Source: Anaerolineae bacterium
GTDB taxonomy: Bacteria > Chloroflexota > Anaerolineae > Anaerolineales > Anaerolineaceae
DNA length: 64,000 nucleotides
Assembly (NCBI GenBank): GCA_013178095.1
Contig: JABLXK010000001.1
Span: 62,001 to 126,000 of the forward strand
Direction of reading: 5' to 3'
This document shows positions 52,148 through 60,249 of the stretch, piece after piece. The stretch's first letter is position 1. Every line of letters begins with the position of its first letter. Below the pieces are notes generated by a model. That model was not told the DNA's origin. It did not search any database and saw only the letters and a list, made by a program, of their open reading frames with translations. A program made the translations under genes and the position numbers.

Positions 52148-53113
52148 TCAGTCCCCGGCGGCGCTCAGAAAAGTAGCGTCAAAGGAGAACTCGGGAAGTC
52201 TATCGATTTGACCCAGCGCCAGCAATTCTGAGGCGGTTTCGCGCAGATCGGCAAGGGCGGCATCGTCGATCTCCAGGGTGTAGTCCACGCGCATGAAGAC
52301 AATGTGAAAAGCGGATGCGGGAATCTCCAGATCATAGGTTTTGGCGGCATGCGCAGCGATGCGGGCAGTTTTCGCGGGGTCGCTGCGGATCAGGGCGAGT
52401 TTATCACGCTGACCGCGCAGGAAGGCGGATAGTTTTTCAGGATTGCGCGCCGCGAAATCGCGCGTGGTGACCAGCACCATCGGCGAGGGGCAGCAATCGC
52501 CGTAGCTGAGCAGCACGCGCATGCCTCCCGCGGCTTGCGCCATGGCCGGGACGGGCTCCAGGGCGCAGATGGCATCCACCGTGCCGGAAGTCAGCGCCGC
52601 CGGCATATCCTCGGCCGCCAGGTTGATCCATTCCACTGCGTCCCAATCCAATTGCGGGTGGAGAGCGAAATAGCGCTTCATGGCGAGCTCGACGCCGCTG
52701 CCGCTGCGCAGGGCGACCTTTTTGCCTTGCAGGTCGGCCCAGCTTTGGATGCCTGAATCCGCGCGCACCAATGTGCTCATGCGGTCGCCGCGCTCGGAAA
52801 TGGCGATAATCAGGGCTTGATCGCCCATCTCCGCGAACACACGCGCCGCCTGGAGATCCGAGAACAAAGCGACATCCACCACACCCGATCGGAAGGCTTG
52901 AACGAGGTCATCCGGGTTGGTAAAGAGCACGTGTTCGATTTTTAAGTCATAAGGTGACCAGACATCCAGGCCTTGCAGGAGCAGTTCTTCGGCATAGATT
53001 TGACCGCCGTAATGAAGCGGTTCTTCGGAAGACTTACACGATGAAAACAAACATAGCGCTAATGAAGATAGCAAAATGAGACAAAATTCTTTATATTGCA
53101 GTTTGACTTTCAC
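52148..53113 (-). CDS. ABC transporter substrate-binding lipoprotein (SsuA/TauA/NMT1-like)
   Basis: A 321-residue lipoprotein. The signal peptide ends in LFSSC (Cys about residue 24). The body matches the nitrate/sulfonate/thiamine-precursor-binding group (GVVDVALFSDLQAARV, RSGSGVELAMKRY, ALTSGTVDAICALEPV). No ATPase or permease gene is adjacent. GTG 53113 with AGGGAT upstream is chosen because a longer frame would overlap the divergent ComB gene and bury the signal peptide. The neighbouring sulfolactate-type phosphatase hints at organosulfonate uptake; this is speculative. Confidence 0.85.
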   Translation of the reverse strand: MKVKLQYKEFCLILLSSLALCLFSSCKSSEEPLHYGGQIYAEELLLQGLDVWSPYDLKIEHVLFTNPDDLVQAFRSGVVDVALFSDLQAARVFAEMGDQALIIAISERGDRMSTLVRADSGIQSWADLQGKKVALRSGSGVELAMKRYFALHPQLDWDAVEWINLAAEDMPAALTSGTVDAICALEPVPAMAQAAGGMRVLLSYGDCCPSPMVLVTTRDFAARNPEKLSAFLRGQRDKLALIRSDPAKTARIAAHAAKTYDLEIPASAFHIVFMRVDYTLEIDDAALADLRETASELLALGQIDRLPEFSFDATFLSAAGD

Positions 53114-53224
53114 ATTTATCCCTGTGGACTTGCCTTTTGGATTACCTTTGCCATCAACAACTATATCATCTAAAATCAATAAATCCTCAAATATTGCAAA
53201 AAACGAAAAGATTAGGTCATCCAA

Positions 53225-53911
53225 ATGAAAATCAATAGAGTAGACCTTGAGCACTGCGGGCATGAAACGGATATGGTTGTTGTGATCGATGTTCTGCGCG
53301 CATTCACTACAGCAGCCATCGCATTTTCGAGAGGCGCAAAGGATATCATCCTGGCTGGAAGCGTGGAGAACCTGTTTCAATTGGCAAAAAATTTCCCACA
53401 GGCTTTAACAATAGGCGAGGTTAATGGCATTCCAATTGAGGGAGTCAATTTTGGTAATTCACCGTCAATCATTGAGAAAGCAGATCTGGAAAATCGTACG
53501 ATCATTCAACGAACAACAGCCGGGACTCAGGGAATTCTGAGGTCTACCAATGCCAGGATTATTCTGGCAACATCCCTATGCTGCGGATGGGCAACTGCCC
53601 GCTGGATTGAACGAGAATCTCCTGATTCTTTAACTTTAGTTGAAACAGGCGTTCTGGATGGCGGTTGGGGAGATGAAGACAAGGCTTGCGCGGATTATGT
53701 CGAGGCATTGATTCGAGGAGAGACTATTGATCATCATGATTTGATAAGAAGGGTGGTTGGATCAAGAAGCGGTAGTTTTTATTCGAGCGTACATGATGAT
53801 GTATTTCCGCGTCAAGACCTCGCTATTGCCACTGATATCGATCGATTTAATTTCACGATGAAAGTATTCCAGATTGGGGATAATTATTGCCTGCGTCCAC
53901 TTTGGGAATAA
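53225..53911 (+). CDS. 2-phosphosulfolactate phosphatase family protein (ComB-like)
   Basis: A 228-residue protein of PF04029. It has VVVIDVLRAFTTAAIAFSRGA near the start, GEVNGIPIEGVNFGNSP and QRTTAGTQGI, then SLCCGWATARW and ACADYVEALI. The family removes phosphate from 2-phosphosulfolactate in coenzyme M and sulfolactate metabolism, but many bacterial members lack the rest of that pathway and act on unknown substrates. It is divergent from the lipoprotein gene with a 111-base gap. Confidence 0.88.
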   Translation: MKINRVDLEHCGHETDMVVVIDVLRAFTTAAIAFSRGAKDIILAGSVENLFQLAKNFPQALTIGEVNGIPIEGVNFGNSPSIIEKADLENRTIIQRTTAGTQGILRSTNARIILATSLCCGWATARWIERESPDSLTLVETGVLDGGWGDEDKACADYVEALIRGETIDHHDLIRRVVGSRSGSFYSSVHDDVFPRQDLAIATDIDRFNFTMKVFQIGDNYCLRPLWE

Positions 53912-53927
53912 ATCCTGATTAAAGGTT

Positions 53928-55304
53928 TTAGATTTTCTCCATTTCCGTGAGTGTCTTGACCAATTCCGGTAGGAACGCTCCCCACTCGCGCCACTCGCGG
54001 TTCAGGCAGGCATTGTGCCACAGCAGGGTAAAGGTGCCGTTGACGGATTGGCAGACGCGGGCCAATTCCAGGATGCGGCGGCGGCCTTCAGCGGCGGACA
54101 GCTTGCGGTAGCTTCGCAGGGAGGCGTCCATCACGATCAGCGGGCGCTCGTAAAAATCCAGCTCGCGATCCTGCAGCAGGTCGAATACCGGGTATTCGTA
54201 ACAGGTGCCGCAGCGGAAACCCTCGTGTTCGGAAAAGCTGTAGGATTCATCGCAGCGCAACCCGGCGGCCTGCATGTGGGTCCAGGTGTGGGGGGTGCGG
54301 ATGCGCAGGAAATGCGCGCGCGCGTCGGTAACGCGGACGCCGGCGGCTTTTTCCAGGCGCTCTTTTTCAAGCGCAAAGAGTTCCGGCCGGTCGAAGGAAG
54401 CATAGCTGGTGTGCAGGCCGATGCGCATGCCGCTGTTTTTCAGGAGTTCCAGCGCAAAACGGCTGCGCTGAGCATGCAGCGAATAACCGTCGCGGGAGAA
54501 AAACGGTTTGGAAGTGAGCAGGTAGAAAATATCCTGATTGCCGTTTTCCTGCGCGATCTCCACCAGCCGTTGCAAATCCTTATAATAACGATCCTCGGTG
54601 TAGGGAGTCAATAAAGCCGGCAGGTCTTCTTTCAGAAAATCCACGCGGCCTTTCAACAGGTCGCGGGCGACCACGTCCAGCCATTTATGGAACGGATGGG
54701 AGAGGAACAGATAGTCCACGTCGTGCGAGAAATGGAAGCGGAATTTGTGGGGGGGCGTGACCCGGCTGCCGGTGAGTTTTTCAAGCCAGGCTTTGAACAG
54801 CAGGGCATAGTAATCCACGATGGGCAGATCGATCAGGTCAAAGCGGCTGCAAACGCTGGCCCGGTAGGGATAGCGGCCGTGCTTGTCGCGCGCGGCGGCA
54901 TTCACTTCCTCGTAGCGGGAGAGCATGAAAAAAACCGCGGCCAGGATATCGGCATGGATGATCAATTGCTTCCCGCGGATTTCGGCGAATTTCTCGCAGC
55001 TGCGATTGCCCCAGAACAATACCGGCAATTCTTTGACGGGAAAGTCCGCCCCGCCATCGGGCAGGAAATGCGATTTTGGCAGCCGCGCAAGCTCGCTGAT
55101 TCGCCCTGAGGCCAGCTCATCCAGGGCGTCATCGGCGCATTTCTCAACGAGGATGGAAAACCCCGAGCCCGGGTCGGTCTGATCCCCGCCATAACCATAG
55201 CGGATTTTTTGACCATCGATGACGAAATGGCCATTTTCGGCTTCGATCCCCAGGCGGTAAAAGATTTGTTTCCAGGCATACGCAACGGCGTTTTTCGAAA
55301 GCAT
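53928..55304 (-). CDS. polysaccharide-deacetylase-like protein (DUF7033 type)
   Basis: A 458-residue cytoplasmic protein. The N-terminal half (residues about 1-190) resembles the DUF7033 domain found on exopolysaccharide deacetylases. The C-terminal half has elements of the NodB fold: HFSHDVDYLF for the metal Asp pair, GLHTSYASFD for the His motif, and LLWHNACLN. It stands at the edge of the surface-polysaccharide region and probably acts on a glycan precursor. No signal peptide is visible. Confidence 0.72.
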   Translation of the reverse strand: MLSKNAVAYAWKQIFYRLGIEAENGHFVIDGQKIRYGYGGDQTDPGSGFSILVEKCADDALDELASGRISELARLPKSHFLPDGGADFPVKELPVLFWGNRSCEKFAEIRGKQLIIHADILAAVFFMLSRYEEVNAAARDKHGRYPYRASVCSRFDLIDLPIVDYYALLFKAWLEKLTGSRVTPPHKFRFHFSHDVDYLFLSHPFHKWLDVVARDLLKGRVDFLKEDLPALLTPYTEDRYYKDLQRLVEIAQENGNQDIFYLLTSKPFFSRDGYSLHAQRSRFALELLKNSGMRIGLHTSYASFDRPELFALEKERLEKAAGVRVTDARAHFLRIRTPHTWTHMQAAGLRCDESYSFSEHEGFRCGTCYEYPVFDLLQDRELDFYERPLIVMDASLRSYRKLSAAEGRRRILELARVCQSVNGTFTLLWHNACLNREWREWGAFLPELVKTLTEMEKI

Positions 55305-55522
55305 CTCTATTATTCCTCAGGCAGCCCTGCGGCGGGAGAAAAGTTCACGCGGACAGGTCTATATTCATTTTTACCATACTCTGCGGGCAGGAACGCGCCG
55401 GCAATAACAGCGGTTGCGAAGGATTGGCTTGCGCCACGTATCCGGCAGTGCCGACTCACCCGCTTGCGGGAGGCAGAGGCGTAGATTAGAATAAACCCAA
55501 CTCCATAATGGGATCGTGATCG

Positions 55523-56935
55523 ATGCTTTTTCCTTCATTAGCTTTCATTTATATCTTCCTTCCGGTCTTCTTGGTCCTGTATTTTATTAACCGTTCCAGC
55601 TTGTATCGCAATCTCCTGCTGCTGATCGGTTCGCTGGTTTTTTACGCCTGGGGCGAACCGGTTTTTGTTCTGCTGTTGATGGCGATGATCCTGGTCAACT
55701 GGGGCGCGGCGCTTTGGATCGAAAAACACAAACAAGCCAGCCAACCGCACGGCACGCTGATCGCGGCCGGCGCAATTGCCCTGAACCTGCTCCCGTTGGT
55801 TTTCCTGAAGGTGATCACCACTTCCCAATGGGATGGCGCCTGGCTGCAGAGCCTGCGGGCGGCCTGCCCCAAGCTTTCTTTTCCGCTGGGGATCTCTTTC
55901 TTCACCTTTTCAGCCATTGCATACATCGTGGACGTTAACCGCGACGAGATCAAAGCCGAGCACAGCCTGCTGCGGGTGGCCAATTACATGGCGTTCTTCC
56001 CCAAGCTGCTGCAGGGTCCCATCACGCGCTATGCGGACATCCAGGAGGCGCTGCAACATCCGCACAGCGACGCAAATGAGATCGCAGAAGGCGCGCGCCG
56101 CTTCATCATGGGGCTGGCTAAAAAGGTGATTATCGCGGACAACCTGGCAGTCGTGGTCAGGCGGGTGTTCGAGGTCGAATTTCACGAGCTGTCCGCCGGG
56201 CTGGCATGGTATGGGCTGCTGGCTTTCGCGATCCAAATCTACCTGGATTTCTCCGGCTACTCCGACATGGCTATCGGGTTGGGAAGCATACTGGGTTTCA
56301 AGCTGCCGGAGAACTTCAATTATCCTTACCTCAGCCGCAGCATCGCCGATTTCTGGCGGCGCTGGCACATGTCGCTGATGAACTTCTTCCGCACTTACAT
56401 TTTCATGCCGCTGGAAATCGCGCGGCGCAAGGAGAGACACTTCCGCCAGCAATCCAACCTGTTGATCGTCTTCCTGGTGACCGGGTTCTGGCACGGCATC
56501 AGCGGCAATTTCATCCTGTGGGGATTGTATTTCGGCGTGATCAGCGTGCTGGAAGCAACTTTTCTGGGCAAATGGCTGAAAAAACTGCCGGCAATCGCGC
56601 AAAACCTGTATGCCCTGGCGCTCATCCTGTTCGGCTGGGTGTTCTTCAAGATCGAAGCGGTGGCATCTTGGGGGCCATTCTTCAAGGCGCTGTTCGGCTT
56701 GAATGCACCTTCGCCGCTGGTCACACTGCGCACGCTCAACATCCTGATGTATCTGCCGCTGTTCATGCTGGGGTTGATCGCCAGCACGCCGCTGCTGAAA
56801 GCCGTGTACGAGCGCCTGAAAGAAAACCAATTTCTTTCCATATTAACAGACGCGGGTTTGATCGCGCTGTTCATCCTGTGCACCGCCATCACCGTATCCG
56901 GCAGCTACCAGGCTTTCTTGTACTCGGAGTTCTAA
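55523..56935 (+). CDS. MBOAT-family O-acyltransferase (AlgI/DltB-like)
   Basis: A 470-residue membrane protein with about 11 helices. The MBOAT landmarks are PLGISFFTFSAIAYIVDV, the Asn/Asp region DFWRRWHMSLMNFFRTYIFMPL and the catalytic histidine in VTGFWHGISGNFILWG (about residue 330). Such proteins carry acyl groups across the membrane onto extracellular polymers (alginate, lipoteichoic acid). A DHHW-family protein gene follows after 12 bases, the normal AlgI-AlgJ/X or DltB-DltD pairing. Confidence 0.94.
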   Translation: MLFPSLAFIYIFLPVFLVLYFINRSSLYRNLLLLIGSLVFYAWGEPVFVLLLMAMILVNWGAALWIEKHKQASQPHGTLIAAGAIALNLLPLVFLKVITTSQWDGAWLQSLRAACPKLSFPLGISFFTFSAIAYIVDVNRDEIKAEHSLLRVANYMAFFPKLLQGPITRYADIQEALQHPHSDANEIAEGARRFIMGLAKKVIIADNLAVVVRRVFEVEFHELSAGLAWYGLLAFAIQIYLDFSGYSDMAIGLGSILGFKLPENFNYPYLSRSIADFWRRWHMSLMNFFRTYIFMPLEIARRKERHFRQQSNLLIVFLVTGFWHGISGNFILWGLYFGVISVLEATFLGKWLKKLPAIAQNLYALALILFGWVFFKIEAVASWGPFFKALFGLNAPSPLVTLRTLNILMYLPLFMLGLIASTPLLKAVYERLKENQFLSILTDAGLIALFILCTAITVSGSYQAFLYSEF

Positions 56936-56947
56936 CAGGACAGGACG

Positions 56948-58243
56948 ATGAAATTTCATAAAAATATCCAGACGATTGTTTTTCTGCTGGTGATTGGCAT
57001 CCTGCTGATCAGCCCGGCAGTCTATTGGCTGTCGCGCAACGGGCAATGGACGCTGGATTCCATCCTGGAAGACCGCGAGTTGACCGTTTTTCCGCAGGTT
57101 TCGGCGCGTGATTTCAAGACAGCCTTGAAACGTATCTATCAGGGGCTTTATCCCGAAGCCGGCGAAATATTCTTTAACCAATTCCTGGATACCTCCTTCC
57201 AACGCCGGGTCAATAAAGCGGCAGCCGAACAAATGCTTGCGCGCATCCCGCTGGTGGAATTGTCCAAGGTCTTTGAGCGGCTTACCATCCGCAGCGCGTA
57301 CCTGGCGCTGCCGGATCAAGCCTTGCCGGCTTCCTTCGACAGCGGGTTGTTTGTTGCCCGGGATGGAAGCTGCCTGATGCAGGAGGTGGTCAATTTCACG
57401 GAGGTTGAAAAGGCCGCCGTGGATGCGCGGATCGCCAATTACGAAGAATTGCTGGAAAAGCATCCGGACATCCATTTTTACGTGTTCAACATCGAAACGC
57501 TGCCTTATTCCGCTTTTCACCCGATGGCGGCATATTTCCCGCAGTCAGACAGCGGGCGCTCGTTGGCATATTTCCTGGAAAACAAGCCCGCGGATTTGCC
57601 CTTTGTGAATTTCAGCCTGTCTGATTTTCAGGATTACCGGGAGAAATTCTTTAGAACGGACCAGCACTGGAACATCCGCGCTTCCCTGGAAGCATACCGG
57701 CAGCTCTACGCGATGTTCAAGGAGCAATACCCCGACATCAGCCCCATGCTCCAGCCTAAGTACATCCGGCAGGTGGAGGGGCTGGAATTTTACGGCTCGC
57801 TGGCGCGCAAGTCGCTCTACCCGGTGCCGCCGGATATCCTGGAATACACCAGCGTGGGAAAGCTGGATTATCAAACCTTTGTGGACGGCATCGAAACCAA
57901 GTATGGCGGACGGGATAAATACCTGAGCGGCGCATACAACCAGAGCGATAAATACGCGAACCATTACCGCGGTTTTTACGGAGTTCAGAAAGTCCTGATC
58001 CAGTACCATTTCAACAACGATTCGCAGCGCAACCTGTTGATGATCACATCTTCCTATTCACGCACCATCCAGCTTTACCTGGCCGCGCATTTTCATGATA
58101 CCTACATCATCGACCTGCGCTTCGAGGAAGACCGCGAGAAATCCCTGCAGGACTTCATCGACGAATACCAGATCACCGACGTGCTGGTGCTGGGGCAGCC
58201 GAGCGTGACCTATTCCTCGGCGGAAGACGCAATCAAACCCTGA
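56948..58243 (+). CDS. DHHW-family extracytoplasmic protein (AlgJ/X, DltD-like partner)
   Basis: A 431-residue protein with one N-terminal transmembrane anchor (residues about 10-30) and an extracytoplasmic SGNH-hydrolase-like domain. The family motif appears as FFRTDQHWNIRAS (about residue 235). ITSSYSRTIQLYLAAH stands at the usual GDSF position, so the nucleophile serine is plausible but not certain. It works with the MBOAT protein upstream in attaching acyl groups to a surface polymer. Confidence 0.88.
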   Translation: MKFHKNIQTIVFLLVIGILLISPAVYWLSRNGQWTLDSILEDRELTVFPQVSARDFKTALKRIYQGLYPEAGEIFFNQFLDTSFQRRVNKAAAEQMLARIPLVELSKVFERLTIRSAYLALPDQALPASFDSGLFVARDGSCLMQEVVNFTEVEKAAVDARIANYEELLEKHPDIHFYVFNIETLPYSAFHPMAAYFPQSDSGRSLAYFLENKPADLPFVNFSLSDFQDYREKFFRTDQHWNIRASLEAYRQLYAMFKEQYPDISPMLQPKYIRQVEGLEFYGSLARKSLYPVPPDILEYTSVGKLDYQTFVDGIETKYGGRDKYLSGAYNQSDKYANHYRGFYGVQKVLIQYHFNNDSQRNLLMITSSYSRTIQLYLAAHFHDTYIIDLRFEEDREKSLQDFIDEYQITDVLVLGQPSVTYSSAEDAIKP

Positions 58244-58255
58244 TAAAGAAAATTG

Positions 58256-58492
58256 TTATTTTGTGAGCTTGGCTTGAACGCAGGCCGCCATCTGGCCGAC
58301 GTTGTCGAATGAGCGGATCTCTTTTTGGGTGAATTCGATGCCGAATTTGAGTTCCACGGCAATCATCAGGTTCACGTGGGACAGCGAATCCCAACCCTCG
58401 ATATCATCCGCGGTGGTTTCGGGGGTCAACTGGATGCTGTCATCCGCGAACACTTCGCGAAATACTTCATTTAATTGATCGTACAAATTCAT
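58256..58492 (-). CDS. acyl carrier protein (DltC-like)
   Basis: A 78-residue carrier protein with the phosphopantetheine serine in GWDSLSHVNLMIAVE (about residue 36). It overlaps the ligase gene by four bases and faces the MBOAT/DHHW pair (12-base gap). Dedicated carriers next to an AMP-ligase and an MBOAT recall the DltA-DltC-DltB system. The ordinary fatty-acid AcpP would be in a fab cluster. Confidence 0.9.
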   Translation of the reverse strand: MNLYDQLNEVFREVFADDSIQLTPETTADDIEGWDSLSHVNLMIAVELKFGIEFTQKEIRSFDNVGQMAACVQAKLTK

Positions 58493-60108
58493 GCTTCCTC
58501 CATGGTGGACAGGTCGCCGGGGTCTTTGCCTTCATACCAGGCTTTCAATACGCGGCGCAAGATCTTGCCGCTCTTGTTCTTGGGAATGCGATCCACAAGG
58601 TGGTATTCCTGCGGCGTGGCGGTGGTAGAAACTTTATTAGAGATGTTCACCCGGCATTTCAATTCCAACGCGCGCGACCACTCGCAGCCCTTTTTCAAGC
58701 AAAGGAAGGCGATGATCTTTTCGTGCAGGATTGGGTCGGGAACGCCGATTACCGCCACATCCACAACCTCTTCGATTTCCAGCAGAGCGCTTTCGACCTC
58801 AAATGGACCGACCAGGTGGCCGGCGGTGTTGATCACGTCATCGGAGCGGCTGACGTACCAGAAATACCCGTCCTCATCCCGGTAAGCCAGGTCGCCGGAG
58901 ATGTAGAAATCGCCGTTGAATTTTTCGCGGTAAAGATCTTCTTTGTTAATGTATGTGCGGAACATAGACGGCCAGCCCTTTTTCAAACAGAGAAATCCCT
59001 GTTGGCGCACCGGCGCGGGCTGCATTTGCTCATCCAGAATACAGGCTTCGATATAGCTGAGGGGCTTGCCCATCGAGCCGGGTTTGACGGCCAGGCCGGG
59101 CTGGTTGGTGATCATGATGCTGCCGGTTTCAGACTGGAACCAGTTGTCGTAAATATCCACGCCGAATACCTTCTTGCCCCAATGGTACACTTCCGGGTTG
59201 AGCGGCTCGCCCACGCTGTACATGCGTTTGAGGAGCGAATAATCGTATTGCCTGAACAAGGCTTCCTCTTCCTGCATCAACATGCGCAGGGCGGTGGGGG
59301 CGGTGTACCAGACATTCACCTGTTCCTGCTGCAGGATGCCCAGCCAGCTTTCAGCGTTGAAATTGCCGCCGAATTGAACCTGATCGGTGAGGGTGACGAG
59401 CGGCGCGATGACGCCGTAAACCAGGCCGGTGATCCAGGCCGGGTCGGCCGTGCACCAGTAGCGGTCACTTTCCTCGAGGTGAAAGACTTCTTTGAACGAA
59501 GCGACCATGGAAGTTGAAGCTGAGTGAACGTGCAGCGCGCCCTTGGGCTTGCCGGTGGAGCCGGAAGTATATTGGATGAAAGCCGGCGTTTCCGCATCCA
59601 CCTGCGCGGGAAAATCGAATGACCCTGAAGCCGTTGATAATAACGCGGGTAAACTGAGGACAAAATCATCCTGATGCTCTTCGAGGTCGGTGACCAGGAT
59701 TGCCTGCAGGTTGGTGGGACCTTCTTCCAGGGCTTTGCGGATGCGTTTCAACAGACTCAGCCGGGTGACCACAAAGCGCGTTTGACTATCGGACAGGCGG
59801 TCATACAGAGCGCTTTCGCCGAAGGTTGAAAAGAGGATGCAAGACACTGCTTCATTTTTCAGGATACCGAAAAAGCACTCGATCAATTCAGGGGATTTGG
59901 GCAGGTAAACGCTGACCCGTTCGCCTTTTTTAATGCCGAGGGATTTTAATACCTGCGCGAAACGATTGGAGGCCTGGTCGATCATTTCATAGGTGTATTG
60001 GCTGTCGCTCAGGTCGTTGTGGATCCATTTATACGCAATCCGCCCGCCCTGCCCAAGTTCACAGGGCTTGCGAAGGCACGTGTAGGCAATATTTTCACAG
60101 GTATTCAT
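58489..60108 (-). CDS. AMP-dependent acyl-CoA synthetase/ligase
   Basis: A 539-residue ANL-superfamily adenylating enzyme. It has FIQYTSGSTGKPKGALHVH (P-loop-like A3, about residue 165), YDNWFQSETG (A5), YISGDLAYRDEDGYFWYVSR (A7/A8) and the catalytic lysine in PKNKSGKILRR (A10). The closest pattern is the acetyl/medium-chain acyl-CoA synthetase group rather than DltA. Given the overlapping carrier-protein gene, it probably loads a short acyl group onto that carrier. The ATG at 60108 starts the recognisable family sequence; a longer frame would run into the divergent gene. Confidence 0.88.
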   Translation of the reverse strand: MNTCENIAYTCLRKPCELGQGGRIAYKWIHNDLSDSQYTYEMIDQASNRFAQVLKSLGIKKGERVSVYLPKSPELIECFFGILKNEAVSCILFSTFGESALYDRLSDSQTRFVVTRLSLLKRIRKALEEGPTNLQAILVTDLEEHQDDFVLSLPALLSTASGSFDFPAQVDAETPAFIQYTSGSTGKPKGALHVHSASTSMVASFKEVFHLEESDRYWCTADPAWITGLVYGVIAPLVTLTDQVQFGGNFNAESWLGILQQEQVNVWYTAPTALRMLMQEEEALFRQYDYSLLKRMYSVGEPLNPEVYHWGKKVFGVDIYDNWFQSETGSIMITNQPGLAVKPGSMGKPLSYIEACILDEQMQPAPVRQQGFLCLKKGWPSMFRTYINKEDLYREKFNGDFYISGDLAYRDEDGYFWYVSRSDDVINTAGHLVGPFEVESALLEIEEVVDVAVIGVPDPILHEKIIAFLCLKKGCEWSRALELKCRVNISNKVSTTATPQEYHLVDRIPKNKSGKILRRVLKAWYEGKDPGDLSTMEEA

Positions 60109-60249
60109 CTTTTCACCGATTAATGTATTTAAACATAGATTCAAAACCTGATGCTGTATGAAAACCATTATAGGGGCGGAAAATAGAAAAAGCAAGGAAA
60201 CCGGACGTGCAGGCTGCCGGATAAATCGCATGCGGTAAAATGGGGGAAT

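Noticed and set aside
53114-53380. N-terminal extension of the minus-strand binding protein
   Set aside because: It would bury the lipoprotein signal peptide and overlap the divergent ComB-like gene; the GTG at 53113 has a ribosome-binding site.
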